Positions 1 through 5,764 of a DNA stretch of 7,964 nucleotides are shown here, in pieces. The translations under genes were made by a program, and so were the position numbers. The notes below the pieces were generated by a model. It worked only from the letters and a program-made list of their open reading frames with translations. It made no database searches and was not told the DNA's origin. Numbering within the stretch: the stretch's first letter is position 1; each line of letters starts with the position of its first letter. The stretch covers positions 1-7,964 of the forward strand of contig UNSP01000011.1 of NCBI GenBank assembly GCA_900556355.1. Direction: 5' to 3'. The stretch comes from Candidatus Saccharimonadota bacterium. GTDB taxonomy: Bacteria > Patescibacteriota > Saccharimonadia > Saccharimonadales > Saccharimonadaceae.

Positions 1-1
1 C

Positions 2-58
2 ACGAAAATCATTGACGAAGAAGAACTATTGAAAATAATAAGCGACGCAGATCAATAG
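2..58 (+). CDS. C-terminal end of a BRCT-domain protein, probably NAD-dependent DNA ligase (partial)
   Basis: Only the last 18 codons are present, in the frame starting at base 2 and ending in TAG at 56-58. The visible residues read TKIIDEEELLKIISDADQ. The pattern 'K-I-I-D/S-E-E-E-x-L-x-x-I/L' is what the final strand and helix of a BRCT domain look like at the very end of LigA proteins, where it closes the DNA-binding C-terminus. Other BRCT-ending proteins, such as some DNA polymerase III epsilon-like exonucleases, end in a similar way, so the identity is tentative and no gene symbol is given. The reading frame is open to the window edge and its codon use resembles that of the neighbours. 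No convincing intrinsic terminator follows it; there is a T7 run at 83-89 but no strong hairpin directly before it. Confidence 0.45.
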   Translation, partial: TKIIDEEELLKIISDADQ

Positions 59-77
59 TCGCAGTGAGATATAAAGC

Positions 78-106
78 TTGTGTTTTTTTGGGCGATAATG
101 CATAAT
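78..106 (+). promoter_or_regulatory. Candidate promoter in front of the structured element
   Basis: A TTGTGT box at 78-83 and a CATAAT box at 101-106 are separated by 17 bp, the ideal sigma-70-type spacing. Predicted transcription would begin around 112-114, exactly where the outer helix of the inverted-repeat element (114-204) begins. The -35 box is weak (only TTG matches well) and the region is AT-rich, so a chance match is possible. Confidence 0.35.
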
Positions 107-113
107 TAAACAT

Positions 114-204
114 GAGCTGGTACGCATAGGGGCATTCTCCTATGCTTGCCAATTGAAAGACAAACACATATTCAAATATGCCCCGGGTGGGCGCGTAGCA
201 GCTC
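114..204 (+). ncRNA. Putative structured RNA or regulatory leader with nested inverted repeats (unidentified)
   Basis: This is the core of the 175-base gap between the first two genes. Bases 114-125 (GAGCTGGTACGC) pair with 193-204 (GCGTAGCAGCTC) in 11 of 12 positions, with one G-G mismatch. Inside, GGGGCAT (129-135) is perfectly complementary to ATGCCCC (178-184). A 9-bp hairpin with a CATT loop (124-132 with 137-145), a CATAT/ATATG hairpin (167-171 with 176-180) and a GCCC/GGGC hairpin (180-183 with 189-192) are alternatives. I see no open reading frame of note here. It is not recognisable as a tRNA, 4.5S SRP RNA (no GGAAGGAAGCAG apical motif), tmRNA or any riboswitch I know. It could be a small RNA, a leader of the downstream Mur-ligase-like gene, or a DNA-level inverted-repeat element. 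The pairing is seen directly; transcription is inferred from the candidate promoter at 78-106. No clear U-tract terminator follows it. Confidence 0.4.
124..145 (+). other. Perfect 9-bp hairpin with tetraloop
   Basis: GCATAGGGG (124-132) pairs with CTCCTATGC (137-145) around the loop CATT; there is one G-U pair and the rest are Watson-Crick. The following bases (TTGCC) are not a U-tract, so this is unlikely to be an intrinsic terminator. It uses bases that also take part in the long-range pairing of the 114-204 element, so the two folds compete. Confidence 0.6.
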
Positions 205-218
205 TTCTATAATGCTTA

Positions 219-227
219 TGGTATGAT
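219..227 (+). promoter_or_regulatory. Extended -10 promoter (TGGTATGAT) of the Mur-ligase-like gene
   Basis: TGGTATGAT fits the extended -10 pattern TGnTAnnnT, and its last base lies only 6 nt before the ATG at 234. Transcription would start at or next to the A of the start codon, giving a leaderless mRNA; no Shine-Dalgarno sequence precedes the ATG. A consensus TATAAT at 208-213 is a second candidate that would leave about 14 nt of leader, also without a Shine-Dalgarno. Neither has a recognisable -35; the expected place for it falls in the 3' arm of the inverted-repeat element. Confidence 0.55.
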
Positions 228-233
228 ATAGTT

Positions 234-1523
234 ATGGTTACTGTTTCAAAAAAGAGGGAAGAAAAATTAGCAAAATTAGTGCGAGAATTTTTTGCTGTTC
301 ATCCAGACGTGAAGCTTGTGGCGATAACCGGTAGCGCCGGAAAGGCTAGTGCGAAAATAGCTATCGGTACGGTTTTGGCGCAACAATTTGATATTCAGCT
401 TCGCAATGAAGAGCCGAAGACGAAAGCTGACGTTTTTCTTCAGATGATGGGCGTGAAAATGCCTGAAAAAGGCCTGTTCAAATGGTGGAAAGTGATGCGT
501 GCCGTAAAGAAGAGAATTAAGGCCGAAAAACCAGAAGTCCAAGTGATTGTTCAGGAATTTAATCCAAAGGAACTTGGCTATAACGATTGGTTTAAGGCTT
601 ATGTTGTGCCGGATATTACGGTTGTAACTTCTGTGACGAATGGTCGAATGCAGGTTGAATATTCCTTGGAGGAAGTGGCGAATGAGATGATTTCGCTGGC
701 GAATTTCTCGCGAATGGCGATGATAAATCGCGATGATATTGACGGGCGTTTTGCTAGTTTTTTGACGAATCCCAATATCACTACTTACGGAAGTGATCCC
801 GTGGCGGAGTATAATTTTGACGATCGTAATTTTTCCCTGAAAGACGGACATCACGGCTTTATTATGTCACCAGAAAATCCTAATGGATTAGAGGTCAACG
901 TTAAGCTAATTGGCGAGCATAATATTCGTCCAGCGATAGTGGCGGCAGCTATTGGGTATGCTTTTGGTGAAACTGAGGAGAATATAAAAAAAGGTATAGA
1001 GAATTTACGTCCACTGCCTGGCAGGATGAATTTGCTGAAGGGCGCGGATAATACTTGGTTGATTGATGATAGCTATAGTTCGACGCCGTTGACTGCCTTG
1101 GCGGCTTTACAGTCTTTGTATCGAATTGAGACTCCGCAGCGAATTGCTGTACTTGGCAATATGAATGGCTTAAAGGGGATTTTCGAGCAAGCTCACGCCG
1201 AACTTGGTTCTCATTGTAGCCCGGATTTGTTGGATTGGGTTGTGACGGTTGGTGAGAAAGCTAATCAATATTTGGCGCCAGCTGCGCGTCAAAGAGGTTG
1301 TCAGGTGAAGGAATGCAAGAATGCCATCGAGGCTGGGTCTTTCGTGCGCGACAAATTGAAATCTGAAGGCGTTGCTCTGTTTAAGGGTTCAAGCGGCGGC
1401 GTATGGCTAGAGGAATCTATAAAAATCAACCTTCATAGCACTGAGGACGATAAATACTTAGTCAGGCAAACGCCGGAGTGGATTGCTAGGAAAAACCAAT
1501 TTTTCTCACAATTTAAAGATTAA
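234..1523 (+). CDS. Divergent Mur ligase family protein (MurF-like), lacking the N-terminal substrate domain
   Basis: The 429-residue product has the Mur ligase central and C-terminal domains. Visible landmarks are a P-loop-like TGSAGKAS (32-39), GEHN (227-230, the conserved G-x-H-N of Mur ligases), LPGRM (261-265), IDDSYSSTP (277-285, matching MurF's DDSYNANP), LGNM (307-310) and KGSS (384-387). MurF adds D-Ala-D-Ala to UDP-MurNAc-tripeptide in the cytoplasm using ATP. Two points argue against plain MurF. The P-loop lies about 30 residues from the start instead of roughly 100, so the UDP-MurNAc-binding first domain is absent. The usual GKT/GKTTTK is GKASAK, so the Mg/ATP-binding Thr is replaced. 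The region matching the lysine that is carbamylated in Mur ligases reads VANEMISLA, without a lysine. It may act on another substrate, work as a partner subunit, or have lost catalysis. The start has no Shine-Dalgarno and fits a leaderless message. The family is fairly certain; the substrate is unknown. Confidence 0.8.
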   Translation: MVTVSKKREEKLAKLVREFFAVHPDVKLVAITGSAGKASAKIAIGTVLAQQFDIQLRNEEPKTKADVFLQMMGVKMPEKGLFKWWKVMRAVKKRIKAEKPEVQVIVQEFNPKELGYNDWFKAYVVPDITVVTSVTNGRMQVEYSLEEVANEMISLANFSRMAMINRDDIDGRFASFLTNPNITTYGSDPVAEYNFDDRNFSLKDGHHGFIMSPENPNGLEVNVKLIGEHNIRPAIVAAAIGYAFGETEENIKKGIENLRPLPGRMNLLKGADNTWLIDDSYSSTPLTALAALQSLYRIETPQRIAVLGNMNGLKGIFEQAHAELGSHCSPDLLDWVVTVGEKANQYLAPAARQRGCQVKECKNAIEAGSFVRDKLKSEGVALFKGSSGGVWLEESIKINLHSTEDDKYLVRQTPEWIARKNQFFSQFKD

Positions 1524-1525
1524 TG

Positions 1526-1534
1526 TGATATATT
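1526..1534 (+). promoter_or_regulatory. Candidate extended -10 (TGATATATT) for the membrane protein gene
   Basis: TGATATATT matches TGnTAnnnT and begins 3 nt after the stop codon of the Mur-ligase-like gene. Transcription would start near 1541, leaving about 22-25 nt of leader containing a G-rich ribosome binding site. No clear -35 and no terminator lie between the two genes, so co-transcription with the upstream gene is equally possible. Confidence 0.35.
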
Positions 1535-1554
1535 AAATTCAAGGTATATAAAAC

Positions 1555-1562
1555 AAGGGGGG
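1555..1562 (+). promoter_or_regulatory. G-tract ribosome binding site (AAGGGGGG) deciding the start
   Basis: AAGGGGGG runs directly into ATGATG. With the ATG at 1563 the spacing would be close to zero. With the second ATG at 1566 the AGGG part is about 5-6 nt away, which is workable, so 1566 is preferred as the start codon. The six-G run is unlike the GGAG-type sites used elsewhere in the window. Confidence 0.5.
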
Positions 1563-1565
1563 ATG

Positions 1566-2651
1566 ATGGATCAAGGTAATCAACCTACACCGCAGCCGCA
1601 ATATAACGGCGTGCCGATGCAACCAAAAAAGAAGAAAACGGGATTGATAATTGGCATAGTGCTGGGAGTTATAGCTCTTATTGCTATTATTTCTGCTGTG
1701 CTAGTTTATTTCTTGTGGTGGCAGAATCCAGAAAAGATGGTTACGGACGCTGTGTCTAATGCTATTATGGCAAAGAAGATGACTGCCGACGGTAAGGTAG
1801 TTATTGACATGCGCGACCAAGGAAAAATAGAGCTAAGCGTAAAGACTGCTACTGATTCGGGAAAATCAAAGGCGAATATTGACGCTAAGCTTAATATTAA
1901 GGGAGTTGAGAAAAATATCCCTCTTAAGGGTGATGTGGTTCTTGATAGTGACGGAACGATATACGTGAAGATAAATAACTTTAAGGATTTGTATGGCACT
2001 TTGCTTGAAGTAGTTATGGAATCTTCGTCTGGCGGAAACCTATCAAGATCTCAAATAGAAACTTACCGCGATCAGACATTGGAGAAGATGAGCTCTGAGA
2101 TAGATAAAATGAGCGACACGTGGATGAAGATTTCTCCAGATGAAATCGGTAGCGAATACAAGTGTGGAATTAACGCTCTGAAGAAAATCCAAAGTGACGA
2201 AAGTGTACGTAAGGAATTGGCTCAGATTTATCAAAAGAATAGCTTCTTCACTATAAAAGACTCAAAGATTAGTGATCGTAACGGCGGACGCGGTTTTGAA
2301 TTGCAAGGTAATAATAAATCTAATTCGTCAAAATTTGAGGAAGAGTTTAAGAATTCATCAGTCGGTAAGGCGCTCAGTAAGTGTGGAAAATCTAATAGCT
2401 ACAAGAGTAGTGAATCATCATCTATTGACGAATCTTCATTGAAGGTGTGGGTTGATAGGTCATCTCATGAACTGAAGGCTGTAGAGCTTAAGGGTAATGA
2501 TAAGAAGGCTTCTGTAGAAATTTCATTTGACATCAATGTGAATAAATCTGAAGAAATCAAGGTTCCTTCGAGTGCTGAGAGCTTGAAAGAGTTTATAGAA
2601 GGTTTTATGGAAGGGTATTCGAGCGGATTATCATCAACCTCGACTAGGTAA
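1566..2651 (+). CDS. Single-pass membrane protein with large extracytoplasmic domain, unknown function
   Basis: I do not recognise the family. From the second ATG the product is 361 residues; the in-frame ATG at 1563 would add one. It begins with a Pro/Gln-rich cytoplasmic tail (about residues 7-20), then a KKKK stop-transfer-like cluster, then one hydrophobic helix (about 27-51). The rest should lie outside the membrane. This part alternates beta-like stretches (for example around 77-94, 105-113 and 122-136) with polar helices. It has only two cysteines, about 73 residues apart (near 200 and 273), which could form one disulfide, and a serine-rich stretch near 276-292. The layout resembles membrane-anchored LolA/LppX-like lipid-binding or surface-display proteins, but this is a shape comparison, not homology I can show. 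There is no lipobox, LPXTG or enzyme motif. It may be co-transcribed with the upstream Mur-ligase-like gene and is followed by a terminator-like hairpin at 2670-2700, consistent with an envelope-related unit. Confidence 0.75.
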   Translation: MDQGNQPTPQPQYNGVPMQPKKKKTGLIIGIVLGVIALIAIISAVLVYFLWWQNPEKMVTDAVSNAIMAKKMTADGKVVIDMRDQGKIELSVKTATDSGKSKANIDAKLNIKGVEKNIPLKGDVVLDSDGTIYVKINNFKDLYGTLLEVVMESSSGGNLSRSQIETYRDQTLEKMSSEIDKMSDTWMKISPDEIGSEYKCGINALKKIQSDESVRKELAQIYQKNSFFTIKDSKISDRNGGRGFELQGNNKSNSSKFEEEFKNSSVGKALSKCGKSNSYKSSESSSIDESSLKVWVDRSSHELKAVELKGNDKKASVEISFDINVNKSEEIKVPSSAESLKEFIEGFMEGYSSGLSSTSTR

Positions 2652-2669
2652 ATAACTTAATTGCCTAAT

Positions 2670-2700
2670 AATAATCCCGTTCGTAATGAGCGGGATTATT
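2670..2700 (+). terminator. Terminator-like hairpin abutting the leuS promoter
   Basis: AATAATCCCG (2670-2679) pairs perfectly with CGGGATTATT (2691-2700). Three further pairs (TTC with GAG, one of them G-U) close a GTAAT loop, giving a 13-bp stem. The 3' arm ends in ATTATTT, a short and imperfect U-tract, so it should act as an intrinsic terminator of moderate strength for the membrane protein gene. It would also work partly in the other direction. The 3' end of the stem touches the leuS extended -10, so the leuS -35 position lies within the hairpin. Confidence 0.65.
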
Positions 2701-2709
2701 TGCTATAAT
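2701..2709 (+). promoter_or_regulatory. Extended -10 promoter (TGCTATAAT) of leuS
   Basis: TGCTATAAT is a perfect extended -10 element. Its end is 7 nt before the leuS ATG at 2717, so the transcript should begin at the start codon. The bases at the -35 position (about 2681-2686) are the loop-proximal part of the terminator hairpin and do not match TTGACA. No Shine-Dalgarno lies before the ATG. Confidence 0.65.
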
Positions 2710-2716
2710 TACAGAT

Positions 2717-5218
2717 ATGAGACGCTATAATCCGACAGAAATTGAACAAAAATGGCAAAACGAATGGGAGGCTGACGGCACTTACGCGGTTGATTTTAAT
2801 GACACGACTCGGCCGAAATATTACAGTTTGAGCATGCTTCCGGGGATTACAGGGGCGGGAATTCACATTGGTCACGGTCGTACTTTTCAATTTGCCGACA
2901 TCAAGGCACGATTCAAGCGTCAGCAGGGCTATAATGTCTATCATCCAATCGGCTGGGACAGCTTTGGTCTGCCGGTTGAAAATTACGCTATTAAAGTCGG
3001 AAAAACGCCGCGTATGGCACACGATGAGGCGAAAGTCCACTTTAAGGAGCAATTGAAGCGACTTGGGTTTAGTTATGATTGGACAAAAGAAATTTCTACA
3101 GCCGATCCAGAATATTACAAATGGACTCAGTGGATTTTTACGCAATTATACAAGCACGATTTGGCATATCAAAAAGAGCAGCCGCAATGGTGGTGCGAAA
3201 CTGATAACACAGTGCTTGCTAACGAACAGGTTGAAGGCGGCAAATGTTGGCGCTGCGGTAATCCTGTAACCAAGCGAAATCTCAAGCAGTGGTTTTTCCG
3301 AATTACGGCGTATGCAGATGAAATTTTAGAGGCAACCGATGCGCTTGATTGGACGGAAATGGTTAAAACCATGCAGAAAAATTGGATTGGTCGATCGGTC
3401 GGCGCGGAAGTTGAGTTTGCGGTTAGCGGTCAAGATTCCAAGATTATAGTTTTCACAACTCGTCCTGACACGTTATTTGGCGCGACGTATGTAGCTTTGG
3501 CGCCGGAGCATCCTCTGATTTCTCAGTTGGTTAATTCTGATACGCGCGAAAAGGTTGAAGCGTATGTCCAAGCTTCGCAGCAAAAATCTGATGTTGAACG
3601 TCAAGAGAATAAAGAGAAAACAGGCGTATTTACTGGCAGTCATGTCATAAACCCAGTTAATGGTCAAAAATTGCCAATCTGGGTGGCGGATTATGTTTTG
3701 GGCGGCTATGGAACCGGCGCAGTCATGGCTGTGCCAGCGCATGACGAGCGTGATTTTGCGTTTGCCGAGAAGTTTGACTTGCCGATTATCCAAGTTATTG
3801 ATAAGCCTGAGCATTCAGCCGATGCTGGCTGTTATTCTGGTGAGGGTGAGTTGATAAATTCCGGTCAATTCAATGGGACTAGGAGTGAGGACGCTCGCGA
3901 GCAAATTGTTGCGTGGCTGGAGCAGCAGAATTCTGGACGAAGCAAAACCACGTATAAAATGCGCGATTGGCTAATTTCTCGTCAGCGCTATTGGGGCGCT
4001 CCAATTCCAATTGTTCATGTTGATGGTCGTGCGCCAATTGCCGTGGCTGACGAATGCCTGCCGGTGATTTTGCCAGAGGTGGAGAATTTTAAGCCAACGG
4101 GTGGTAACACTTCTGTGCTGGCGCAGGTTGATAATTGGGTGCGAGTCTGGGTGGATGTTGAAACTGGAAAAACTGTGTCGATTACAGAAAGTAAGCCTGA
4201 CGGCGACAATTGGGTGGAAGGTCGTCGTGAGACTGACACTTTGGATGGCTATGCTTGCTCTAGCTGGTATTTCTTACGATATCTCGATCCGCACAATGAT
4301 AATGAAGCGTGGAATCCTGAGAGAATTAACCATTGGATGCCGGTTGATTATTACAATGGAGCCGACCACGCCGTGGCTCACTTGCTATACAGTCGTTTTT
4401 GGATGCGATTTTTCTATAAGCTCGGTCTCGTTCCGACTCCAGAACCTTTTAAGCGAATGATGTACAATGCATACATTATGGCTCCAGACGGTCAGAAAAT
4501 GTCCAAGTCTAAGGGTAATGTCATTGATCCGATGGAGATTATGGATAGTGGATATGGCGCTGATGCGTTGCGAGTTTACGAAATGTTCATTGCTCCTTAT
4601 GACATGGATGCGCCATGGGATCCTCGTGGTGTTCCGGGAACTTACAGGTTCTTAAATCGAGCATGGAACTTGGTTCAGGAGTTTGTTGATAAGAATCCAA
4701 ACAACTCTCTTGATGCGAATGAAAAAACAACCCAAGAACTATTGCGACTAACTCATTTGACGATTAAAAAAGTTACTCGTGACATTGAAGATGAGAAGTT
4801 TAACACGGCCGTGGCTTCGATGATGGAAATGGTCAATGGTCTGTATAAGATAAAAGAATCGCAAGGAATTGACATGTCAGATGAATGGCGATTTGCATTA
4901 GAAAGCTTGATTCAGATTTTGGCGCCTTTTGCTCCGCATATTACAGAAGAATTATGGCATGAAATGAGTCATGACGATACGGTTCACGTTGGTCACTGGC
5001 CGAAGTGGAATGAAAAATATCTAAAGAGCGATACAATGACTATTATAGTTCAAGTGAACGGCAAGCTTCGTGCAAAACTTGAACTGCCGAGTGATATGGA
5101 TAAGCAGGGTGTTGAAGCGGCAGCCCTAGCCGACGAAAATGTCCAGAAATTCACAAACAATAAACCACCTAAAAAGATGGTTTATGTTCCAGGTAAGCTG
5201 GTGAATATAGTGGTTTAG
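2717..5218 (+). CDS. leuS: Leucyl-tRNA synthetase
   Basis: This class I aminoacyl-tRNA synthetase charges tRNA-Leu with leucine in the cytoplasm. At 833 residues it is close to the usual 800-880 of bacterial LeuRS. In order it shows the ATP-binding HIGH motif (50-53), a zinc-type insertion (WWC at 158-160 and CWRC at 177-180), the CP1 editing domain with TTRPDTLFGA (247-256) and GTGAVMAVPAHDERD (332-346, including the Asp that binds the amino group of mischarged substrates), RYWGAPIP (424-431), the ETDTLDGYACSSWY region (505-518), KMSKS (594-598), the helical anticodon-binding domain, and a C-terminal domain with VNGKLRAKL ending in VYVPGKLVNIVV. Synthetic and editing sites both look intact. 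The loop before HIGH reads LPGITGAG instead of the common FPYPSG. The start at 2717 matches the conserved Y-P-x-x-I-E-x-K-W beginning and fits a leaderless transcript. It converges with the minus-strand gene with 8 bp between stop codons and no obvious terminator. Confidence 0.97.
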   Translation: MRRYNPTEIEQKWQNEWEADGTYAVDFNDTTRPKYYSLSMLPGITGAGIHIGHGRTFQFADIKARFKRQQGYNVYHPIGWDSFGLPVENYAIKVGKTPRMAHDEAKVHFKEQLKRLGFSYDWTKEISTADPEYYKWTQWIFTQLYKHDLAYQKEQPQWWCETDNTVLANEQVEGGKCWRCGNPVTKRNLKQWFFRITAYADEILEATDALDWTEMVKTMQKNWIGRSVGAEVEFAVSGQDSKIIVFTTRPDTLFGATYVALAPEHPLISQLVNSDTREKVEAYVQASQQKSDVERQENKEKTGVFTGSHVINPVNGQKLPIWVADYVLGGYGTGAVMAVPAHDERDFAFAEKFDLPIIQVIDKPEHSADAGCYSGEGELINSGQFNGTRSEDAREQIVAWLEQQNSGRSKTTYKMRDWLISRQRYWGAPIPIVHVDGRAPIAVADECLPVILPEVENFKPTGGNTSVLAQVDNWVRVWVDVETGKTVSITESKPDGDNWVEGRRETDTLDGYACSSWYFLRYLDPHNDNEAWNPERINHWMPVDYYNGADHAVAHLLYSRFWMRFFYKLGLVPTPEPFKRMMYNAYIMAPDGQKMSKSKGNVIDPMEIMDSGYGADALRVYEMFIAPYDMDAPWDPRGVPGTYRFLNRAWNLVQEFVDKNPNNSLDANEKTTQELLRLTHLTIKKVTRDIEDEKFNTAVASMMEMVNGLYKIKESQGIDMSDEWRFALESLIQILAPFAPHITEELWHEMSHDDTVHVGHWPKWNEKYLKSDTMTIIVQVNGKLRAKLELPSDMDKQGVEAAALADENVQKFTNNKPPKKMVYVPGKLVNIVV

Positions 5219-5226
5219 AAAACGGT

Positions 5227-5757
5227 CTATTTAGATTTGTCTTCTATTTTCGTTATGGCTATGCTTGGCTTTCCGTCACCGTTTATGTCACCTATGGCAA
5301 CGTCGACGGTAGATCCTGGTTGGATCTCTAAGTTGCCAGTCTTGCTTTTGTAGAGATCTTTCATGTAGGCAGCAGTTTCATATATGGAGCTTCTTGCCTC
5401 ATTAGGGTCTATCTTATTTTCAGGATTTTCCTCGTTATATTCTTCCATAGCCGCTTCGGCTGCTGAAGTCGGATTTTCTCCCTCTTCAAGTGTGACGGTG
5501 TGAATTTCTGTATCTTCTGGCAGCTCCGTGATGATTCCATTGCTATAATCCTCTACAACTTGAGCTACTTGGTGGGCAGGGCTTGGTCCTTTTTCTGGTG
5601 ATTTAGGGCTATAGAATAAGCCTAGAGCGTTTGCAATTCCAGCTACGCCTAGCGTGGCTAATGCTACTGCACCGATTTTAACTACAGATTTTGGTATTTC
5701 TATTACAGGTCTGTCGTCTTCATTGTTGTTTTGTGATGTAAATCGTTCCGTGTTCAT
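5227..5757 (-). CDS. Small membrane-anchored protein with DxNxDG loop, unknown function
   Basis: I do not recognise the family. The preferred start is the ATG at 5757, giving 176 residues. A further in-frame ATG at 5793 would put the coding region inside the promoter's -35 box, so it is not favoured. The product has a polar N-terminus (1-24), one hydrophobic helix (about 25-48) and an acidic extracytoplasmic part. Residues 84-152 include TVTLEEGENPTSAAEAAMEE and, later, LEIQPGSTVDV. The opening 'TV-x-x-x-EGEN' and closing 'L-x-I-x-PG-x-x-V-x-V' faintly recall a LysM fold with a long insertion, but this is uncertain. Residues 157-163 (DINGDGK) match the DxNxDG calcium-binding loop seen in FG-GAP/VCBS and dockerin-type repeats. 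The likely location is the cell surface, perhaps bound to the wall or to calcium. It is transcribed from its own TTGACT-17-TAACAT promoter and looks leaderless. It is divergent from rpmF-nusB-rnc and convergent with leuS. Confidence 0.75.
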   Translation of the reverse strand: MNTERFTSQNNNEDDRPVIEIPKSVVKIGAVALATLGVAGIANALGLFYSPKSPEKGPSPAHQVAQVVEDYSNGIITELPEDTEIHTVTLEEGENPTSAAEAAMEEYNEENPENKIDPNEARSSIYETAAYMKDLYKSKTGNLEIQPGSTVDVAIGDINGDGKPSIAITKIEDKSK

Positions 5758-5764
5758 ATTTGCT

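Noticed and set aside
42..89. Intrinsic terminator of the first gene (GCGAC/GTCGC hairpin plus T7 run)
   Set aside because: The stem is only 5 bp with an 11-nt loop, and about 20 nt separate it from the T run.
129..184. A 7-bp GGGGCAT/ATGCCCC stem resembling a tRNA acceptor stem, with TTCAAAT nearby
   Set aside because: The enclosed length is 56 nt, no 5-bp T-stem flanks TTCAAAT, there is no D arm, and no anticodon arm in the right place.
114..204. 4.5S SRP RNA, tmRNA or 6S RNA
   Set aside because: The SRP apical motif GGAAGGAAGCAG, tmRNA ends and tag, and the 6S central bubble and length are all missing.
276..854. Long minus-strand reading frame opposite the Mur-ligase-like gene
   Set aside because: The composition (rich in His, Arg, Ile) is typical of an antisense shadow, and there is no promoter, ribosome binding site or motif. 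The same applies to the antisense frames opposite the membrane protein gene, leuS, nusB, Nudix and rnc.
5161..5184. TAAACCA/TGGTTTA inverted repeat at the end of leuS as a terminator
   Set aside because: It lies within codons for the conserved LeuRS C-terminus (KPPKKMVYVPGK), has no U-tract, and is explained by coding.
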